Source: an uncultured Arcobacter sp.
GTDB taxonomy: Bacteria > Campylobacterota > Campylobacteria > Campylobacterales > Arcobacteraceae
Direction: 5' to 3'
Assembly (NCBI GenBank): GCA_913062735.1
Contig: CAJXWI010000040.1
Span: 1 to 10,568 of the forward strand
Length of the DNA: 10,568 nt
Below are positions 6,113-10,568 of this stretch, piece by piece; the first letter of the stretch is position 1; every line of letters starts with the position of its first letter. The translations under genes and the position numbers were made by a program. The notes under the pieces were generated by a model. It was not told the origin of the DNA. It made no database searches and saw only the letters and a list, made by a program, of their open reading frames with translations.

Positions 6113-8376
6113 GCTTTTTTACCATCAAATTTATTTTTATTTACGTCTTCTACTACTCTTTGCGCAATTTGTTTTGTTTCTTGAGAAATATTATTCGTAA
6201 GATCCGCAACTGAGGCATTTTGTTGCGTAAATTTATCCAGTTGATTCACGGCATCAGAAATCTGTGACATTCCTATTGTTTGCTCTTTTGCCGCATTGGT
6301 TACATCACTAATTAGCTCACTGGTGCCAGAAATTTTCGATTCTAACTCTTCAAAACCTTCAATCATTTTACTACTTATTTCTTTTCCTACATTTGCTTTA
6401 ATGGTGGCATTTTCAACTAAGTCTTTGATCTCTTTTGCAGCTTCTGCTGATCTTGAAGCAAGATTACGTACTTCTTGAGCAACTACTGCAAAACCTTTTC
6501 CAGCTTCCCCTGCAGTTGCAGCTTCAACGGCTGCATTTAGGCTAAGAATATTGGTTTGAAAAGCAATTTGATCAATTATAGAAATAGAATCATTTATGGT
6601 ATTGACTGTATCATTAATCTCTTCCATTGCAGCAGCTGTTTGTGTTGCAAGTTTTTTACCTTCATTAGCACTACCTTTTGTTTCTTGCGAAATATTTAAC
6701 ATCTCTTGTGCTTTTTGACTTGTTTGTTCAATATTACTGGTAATTTCATCAATTGAAGCAGCTGTTTCTTCTAAAGATGCTGCTTGACTTGTGGCATTGG
6801 CATTTAAAGTACTTGTACTAGAACTAAGTTTATTCGAACCATCTTGTAAGGCAAGACCATCTCTTTGATTTCCAATTAACATCTCTGTAATCATTCTGTT
6901 CATTTCAATAATTTCACTACCAATTTTACCAGAGCTTGGGGCGTCTAGCTTTAATGCGAAATCTCTTTTACTATAGGATTCTAAAACATAACTAATTTTG
7001 TTAAGATCCTGTCCTACCAGACCTTCTAAATTATTCAACATTGTATTTAAAATATCTTTTAGTTCATTTAAGGAAGAAGTGGAAGTCTTTTTTTCTATTT
7101 TTTTATTTAGAAAACCTTTACTAACATTGTTAGCAATTATTTTCACCTCTTCTATTAAAGCATTGTCTTCATTTATTGTTTTTTGAATATCTTTTACATT
7201 CGCATTAATACTGCTAGCTATTAGTCCAAATTCATCCTGGGTTTTCATTTCTATTTGTTTGGGATTGCCCACTTTTGTATTTAAATATTCAAAAAACTCA
7301 TCCAAACCAGTGGAAATAGATTTAAGATTATTGTTTAATTTTTTAACAGAGAAGATAATGATTATAGCAATAACTAAAAGAGCTAATAATCCAGCAAAAA
7401 GAGAAAAATTTCGAATAAAAATCGCATTAGATAAATATTCTTCTTTGGGTGCTGAGATTATTATAGTCCAGTATGTTCCACTATAAAAAAGTTCTATAGG
7501 TTGGGCATAAAAAAGAGACTCTAAGCCATTTTTAGCGGAGGTCTTATAAAATTCAGTAAGTTTTCCATTTTTTGAGTTCTCTAGAACCTTCAAAAAGTCC
7601 CTGTCTTTTTTTGTAACTTCGCTTAAAGATTTTGATTGAAACTCTTTTGTTGGATGACCAAGAATGGTTCCATAATGATCCATTGTAAAAGAATATCCAT
7701 TCTTATATAATTTTGTTTCTTTGGCTAGTTTTGAGAAAGAGTCAAGGTTAATCTCCATTCCTAGAGAACCTATAAACTTGCCATTTTGGTATAAAGGAAA
7801 AGCAACGGTTGTCATTAGGGTTTTTACACCCCCAACAGGATAATAGTATTGTTTAGTAATAAACATTTTTTTTGCATTTTTAGGCCCTGCAACCCATGGT
7901 TTAGACTCATTGTAAGCAGAGCCAGATTGAACAATAATTTCATTTTTTGAGCGAACAACATACGGCGCGAATTGACCTTCCGCATTGTATCCGTTCTTGC
8001 CAATACTGTTCATATTTTCTTTAAAAAACATCTCTTTGCCTGCAATTGCAAACCAAATACCAAGAATGTATTCATCTTGTTTTATAATATGCTTTAAATA
8101 ATCAATTACTTCTTCTTCATTGAGTTTAATCTTATTTCGCAGTGCACCTTCAAATTTCATGACTAAGAGTTTAGGTGCCATAATGGCTTTATTTAAATCT
8201 CGTTCAATTTTAGTTGCTTGATTTTTAGCAAGTTCTTTCACATATTTATGTGCATCTTTTTCCGCTTCTGCATAAGAGTACTTTGTTACAAAAAAAATGC
8301 TAAGCCCCAATGCTAATACTGTTATACTTAAAACTTGGAACAATAATTTATTTCCAAAGCTCGATTTTTTTGCCAT
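6109..8376 (-). CDS. Transmembrane double-Cache methyl-accepting chemotaxis protein
   Basis: This is a full-length membrane chemoreceptor of 755 residues. It has a first membrane helix at about 11-31, a periplasmic double-Cache (dCache_1) sensor at about 38-310, a second membrane helix at about 322-343 ([18 protein letters not shown]), and HAMP-like segments to about 500. A signalling hairpin follows, with a methylation-like motif [10 protein letters not shown] (532-541) and tip at about 604-642 ([18 protein letters not shown], then [14 protein letters not shown]). Ligand binding in the outer Cache module would switch CheA through the tip. Around the pocket the chain reads YNESKPWV (155-162), then YYYPVGG (177-183). 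The canonical dCache amino-acid motif expects Arg, Tyr and Asp where Lys159, Val162 and a Gly-rich turn seem to lie, so an amino-acid ligand is doubtful. No CheR-binding pentapeptide is present at the end. AAGGA 7 nt upstream supports the start. It is probably monocistronic, with a candidate promoter near 8450. Confidence 0.95.
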   Translation of the reverse strand: MAKKSSFGNKLLFQVLSITVLALGLSIFFVTKYSYAEAEKDAHKYVKELAKNQATKIERDLNKAIMAPKLLVMKFEGALRNKIKLNEEEVIDYLKHIIKQDEYILGIWFAIAGKEMFFKENMNSIGKNGYNAEGQFAPYVVRSKNEIIVQSGSAYNESKPWVAGPKNAKKMFITKQYYYPVGGVKTLMTTVAFPLYQNGKFIGSLGMEINLDSFSKLAKETKLYKNGYSFTMDHYGTILGHPTKEFQSKSLSEVTKKDRDFLKVLENSKNGKLTEFYKTSAKNGLESLFYAQPIELFYSGTYWTIIISAPKEEYLSNAIFIRNFSLFAGLLALLVIAIIIIFSVKKLNNNLKSISTGLDEFFEYLNTKVGNPKQIEMKTQDEFGLIASSINANVKDIQKTINEDNALIEEVKIIANNVSKGFLNKKIEKKTSTSSLNELKDILNTMLNNLEGLVGQDLNKISYVLESYSKRDFALKLDAPSSGKIGSEIIEMNRMITEMLIGNQRDGLALQDGSNKLSSSTSTLNANATSQAASLEETAASIDEITSNIEQTSQKAQEMLNISQETKGSANEGKKLATQTAAAMEEINDTVNTINDSISIIDQIAFQTNILSLNAAVEAATAGEAGKGFAVVAQEVRNLASRSAEAAKEIKDLVENATIKANVGKEISSKMIEGFEELESKISGTSELISDVTNAAKEQTIGMSQISDAVNQLDKFTQQNASVADLTNNISQETKQIAQRVVEDVNKNKFDGKKA

Positions 8377-8434
8377 TATAAATCCTTTATGCCTTTAAAT
8401 ATGTATCAAATAAAGTAATTTAATTTTATCCCCT

Positions 8435-8473
8435 AATATCTTAAATTATAATAAAAATTATTTTTAAGATATT
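8435..8473 (-). promoter_or_regulatory. Candidate Cache-receptor promoter inside an 11-bp inverted repeat
   Basis: AATATCTTAAA (8435-8445) and TTTAAGATATT (8463-8473) are perfect inverted arms 17 nt apart. On the - strand a perfect TATAAT occupies 8450-8445, about 70 nt upstream of the chemoreceptor start codon, so the arms would cover the start site and the -35 side. That is the geometry of a repressor operator. AT-only repeats of this length are not rare in such DNA, so the promoter box and the operator role are both tentative. Confidence 0.33.
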
Positions 8474-8768
8474 TTTTGAAGTTAAATGATATATTTACTA
8501 TTTTAAATGGAAAATAACCTAGCTATGAGCTTTTTAATGGTAAATTATTTGGATTATATTTCTATTATTTTCACAAAAAATAGCTGATAAAAGCTAAATA
8601 TTTATTTTTCTCTCAAAGCAAAATTTATATTTACTTATAAGAACTCGTAAAATGATGAGAAAAGGCATGTTTTCTTTGAAGCGCATAAGAATAAGAGTAG
8701 CTTGCACTTCCTTTTAAATAATAAAAATATTTCTCTAAGTCATGGCTCTTATACTTACACTAATTATT
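8474..8768. other. Gene-free stretch between bioA and the Cache chemoreceptor
   Basis: Together with 8377-8473 this makes 392 bases without a supported gene. The part to about 8640 is extremely AT-rich, with only weak hairpins such as TAGCT/AGCTA at 8581-8596. A 26-codon + strand frame (8507-8587) has no ribosome site. No intrinsic terminator for bioA is obvious just after its stop at 8769. The portion 8631-8760 differs in composition and is described separately. Confidence 0.5.
8631..8759 (-). other. GC-richer patch with a stop-free frame lacking a start codon
   Basis: By hand count, bases 8641-8710 are about 37% G+C, against about 13% for 8401-8500. On the - strand 42 codons are open between a TAG (8762-8760) and a TAA (8633-8631), in the same frame as bioA. 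The translation contains the repetitive stretch SASYSYSYALQRKHAFSHHF. There is no ATG, GTG or TTG in this frame, so it is not a normal gene. It could be a small RNA, a remnant of a lost gene, or a conserved untranslated segment. On the + strand the same bases carry a 21-codon frame starting ATGATG at 8652, also without a good ribosome site. I recognise no family. Confidence 0.3.
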
Positions 8769-10034
8769 TTAGTCTTCTAAGTTTGATACTACTTTATAAA
8801 TGGCATTTATTAGTGTATTTAATTCTTCGTTTGTAATAATATAAGGAGGCATGATATAAATTAAATTCATAAAAGGTCGTACCCAAACACCTTGTTCTAA
8901 GAAAGCTTTTGTAATGGAGGCAAGATCTACATTCTTATGCAATTCAACCACCCCAATGGCTCCTAAGACTCTTACTTCTTTTACATTAGATAAAGAAGCA
9001 CATTTAAACAGCTCTTTGTTTAATGTTTTTTCAATTCTTTGCACGTTATTTTGCCACTTGCTGCTTATTAATAAATCAATGCTAGTAGCTGCAACTTTAC
9101 AGGCCAAAGGATTTGCCATGAAAGTAGGCCCATGCATTAAAATATTGTTATTCTCTTCAATACCAAGAGCAACTTTTTTACTAGTAATTGTAGCAGCAAG
9201 TGTCATATATCCACCCGTTAGTGCTTTTCCAATACAAATAATATCAGGAATTACGCCTGCGTGTTCATAAGCAAAAAGTTTTCCTGTTCGTCCAAAACCA
9301 GTGGCAATTTCATCAAAAATAAGCAAAATATCATATTTTAAAGAGACTTCTTTTAAAGCATGTAAATACTCTTTCGCATACATTCTCATGCCACCTGCAC
9401 CTTGTACAATTGGCTCTACAATAATAGCTGCAATATTTTGATGATTTTGCTCTAGCATTTCATATAACTCGATTAATTCATCTTTATCAAAGGGCTCGTT
9501 AAATTTAATTCTAGGCTCAGAAATAAAATAATTCTCACTCACAAAAGAAGAAAATATTTTATGCATTCCTGTTTCTGGGTCACATACAGACATGGCACCA
9601 AAAGTATCCCCATGATAACCTTTTTTTAGGGTTAAGAACTTGTTTTTGCTGTTGTTTCTACCTGAGTGATATTGTAAAGCCATTTTCATAGCAATTTCAA
9701 CAGAAACAGAACCAGAATCACTATAAAACACATATTCAAAAGAATCATCCATAATATCTAATAGTTTTTCAGTTAATGAAATAGCTGGTTCATGGGTTAA
9801 GCCACCAAACATAACATGAGACATTTTTCCTATTTGTTCACTAATGGCATTGTTTATTGTTTCATTGTTATAACCATGAATCGTTGACCACCAAGAAGAC
9901 ATTCCATCAATTAATTTTTCACCATTTTCTAAGTGCAAATATACACCATTAGCACGCTCTACTTTTATTGTTTCGCTTGGATTTAAAACACTTGAATAAG
10001 GATGCCAAATGTGATTTTTATCTGTATTATTCAT
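8769..10034 (-). CDS. bioA: Adenosylmethionine-8-amino-7-oxononanoate aminotransferase (BioA)
   Basis: BioA makes 7,8-diaminopelargonic acid from 8-amino-7-oxononanoate (KAPA), using S-adenosylmethionine as amino donor and pyridoxal phosphate as cofactor, in the cytoplasmic biotin pathway. The signatures are strong: HIWHPYSS (8-15, Tyr13), GMSSWWSTIHGYN (44-56, the paired tryptophans of the substrate pocket), FYSDSGSVSVEIAMKMA (103-119), KKGYHGDTFGAMSV (137-150, Tyr140), EPIVQGAGGM (207-216), FDEIATGFGRTGKLFA (240-255, cofactor-binding Asp241), IGKALTGGY (268-276, Schiff-base Lys270), HGPTFMANPLAC (301-312) and GVWVRPFMNLIYIMPPYI (382-399, Arg386). The SAM-type pocket and the length of 421 residues, against 429 in E. 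coli, separate it from other class III aminotransferases. The ATG has a modest AAAGAG ribosome site. No other bio gene is within the window, so bioA is apart from any bioB/F/D cluster here. An inverted repeat at 10066-10092 may control it. Confidence 0.97.
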   Translation of the reverse strand: MNNTDKNHIWHPYSSVLNPSETIKVERANGVYLHLENGEKLIDGMSSWWSTIHGYNNETINNAISEQIGKMSHVMFGGLTHEPAISLTEKLLDIMDDSFEYVFYSDSGSVSVEIAMKMALQYHSGRNNSKNKFLTLKKGYHGDTFGAMSVCDPETGMHKIFSSFVSENYFISEPRIKFNEPFDKDELIELYEMLEQNHQNIAAIIVEPIVQGAGGMRMYAKEYLHALKEVSLKYDILLIFDEIATGFGRTGKLFAYEHAGVIPDIICIGKALTGGYMTLAATITSKKVALGIEENNNILMHGPTFMANPLACKVAATSIDLLISSKWQNNVQRIEKTLNKELFKCASLSNVKEVRVLGAIGVVELHKNVDLASITKAFLEQGVWVRPFMNLIYIMPPYIITNEELNTLINAIYKVVSNLED

Positions 10035-10065
10035 TAAAACTCTTTATATTAATTATTCTTTTTTA

Positions 10066-10092
10066 TTGACCTCTTTATAGTATATGGGTCAA
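10066..10092. promoter_or_regulatory. Inverted repeat TTGACC-N15-GGTCAA upstream of bioA
   Basis: The arms TTGACC (10066-10071) and GGTCAA (10087-10092) are perfect and lie 21 bp apart centre to centre, two helical turns, as expected for a dimeric regulator. The site is 32-58 bp before the bioA start codon, and on the - strand a -10-like TATAAA lies between the arms. The layout recalls the BirA operator of enterobacteria (TTGTAAACC and its mirror separated by about 16 bp), keeping outer TTG and inner ACC, but the half-sites are shorter. Identity of the regulator is unknown. Confidence 0.4.
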
Positions 10093-10247
10093 AATTTATA
10101 TATGATATTTTTAAAAATTTATTATATCCGAAATTACTAGAAAGGTATTTATATAAACAAAAAAAAAATGATAGACTTAGTGGGATTAGAACATACTCCC
10201 TCAAAGATATGAAAGAAGTATATTTAATTACAAGAAGAAATGTTTCA

Positions 10248-10568
10248 TTATTCCTCTTTTTCTTTTATAAACAAATACAGTAAAAAAGATGCTGCACTAA
10301 CACTAAAAACGGAATAATCTAAAGGTGCTTTAATTCCCATAATAAATGTCATACTTAAAGCAAAAATCAAAAGTAAGCTTGCACTTAATAAAGCTACTGC
10401 TTTTAATCTCAAACCAAGTATTAACATTATTCCTAATATTACTTCTAATATAGTAACAAAGTAGGCAACAATCTTAACTAAAATAATAGATAAAAAAGGA
10501 TTTAAATAAGCAACATAATCTTCAAAAAGTTTAAAACTCCCCCAAGCAACATTCATATCTCCAGGGTT
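10248..10568 (-). CDS. DoxX-family membrane protein (5' end missing)
   Basis: This is the C-terminal part of a small DoxX-like inner-membrane protein. The frame is open to the right edge: four codons (Asn-Pro-Gly-Asp) precede the ATG at 10556, so that methionine is internal and the real start, with the expected first helix, lies outside. Three hydrophobic helices remain, at about residues 22-47 counted from that Met (FLSIILVKIVAYFVTILEVI), 51-72 (ALLSASLLLIFALSMTFI region) and 80-97 (YSVFSVSAASFLLYLF). The family normally has four helices in about 130-150 residues. NPGDMNVAWGSFKLFEDYV is typical of the loop after helix 1. Some relatives take part in quinone or thiosulfate redox chemistry, but no specific role can be assigned here. 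It is separated from bioA by 213 bp and probably belongs to another transcript. Confidence 0.82.
   Translation of the reverse strand, partial: NPGDMNVAWGSFKLFEDYVAYLNPFLSIILVKIVAYFVTILEVILGIMLILGLRLKAVALLSASLLLIFALSMTFIMGIKAPLDYSVFSVSAASFLLYLFIKEKEE

Noticed and set aside
8507..8587. 26-codon + strand peptide beginning MENNLAMSF
   Set aside because: No ribosome site, AT-driven composition and no recognisable family.
10159..10200. Run of ten A plus a GTTCTAATCC word on the - strand: phase-variable tract, tRNA 3' fragment or terminator
   Set aside because: The tract lies outside any gene. The T-arm has only three of five pairs with no other tRNA arms. The GGGA/TCCC stem is only 4 bp and sits 13 nt from the T-run, too far for a normal terminator.

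Overview
The window is AT-rich DNA, most probably from a Campylobacterota (epsilonproteobacterial) genome of the Arcobacter group. This placement is an inference. It rests on very low G+C, the Arcobacter-style paired HAMP-like segments in both chemoreceptors, a split PAS plus soluble-MCP receptor reminiscent of Campylobacter CetA/CetB, and promoters with clear -10 boxes but no good -35 boxes. No rRNA, intact tRNA, CRISPR array, transposase or phage gene was seen.

Layout from left to right. (1) Positions 1-410 hold the C-terminal ATPase half of a sensor histidine kinase, running in from the left edge on the + strand and closed by a hairpin terminator. (2) Positions 430-2279 hold a small redox and stress locus: an AraC-type regulator (-) divergent from a flavodoxin-fold FMN oxidoreductase (+), followed 9 nt later by a DUF1330-like dimeric alpha-beta barrel protein. 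Regulator and oxidoreductase share a promoter region of about 100 bp with overlapping opposed -10 boxes and repeated CTTTTGTG words. (3) Positions 2338-4059 (-) encode the protein AMPylase SelO, convergent with the DUF1330 gene. The two genes meet at a perfect 17-bp stem that also encodes the end of SelO, including its redox tail Cys-Ser-Ser.

(4) Positions 4221-8376 (-) form a chemotaxis block. First comes a two-gene operon, a stand-alone Aer-type PAS protein followed after 8 nt by a soluble chemoreceptor signalling protein. Upstream of it lies a separate membrane-bound double-Cache chemoreceptor. The PAS/MCP pair reads best as a split aerotaxis or energy-taxis receptor, and the Cache receptor as a periplasmic ligand sensor; both would feed the same CheA/CheW array. 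(5) Positions 8377-8768 are a gene-free stretch of 392 bases with an operator-like inverted repeat over the likely Cache-receptor promoter and a locally GC-richer patch. (6) Positions 8769-10034 (-) encode BioA of biotin synthesis, with an inverted repeat TTGACC-N15-GGTCAA upstream. (7) From 10248 to the right edge (-) is the C-terminal part of a DoxX-family membrane protein.

Most genes belong to known families. The points most worth a second look are the dual-use hairpin at the SelO terminus, the split PAS/MCP receptor, the repeat-flanked hairpin at 6035-6112, the GC patch at 8631-8760 and the inverted repeat upstream of bioA. No clear new defence system or mobile system was found.
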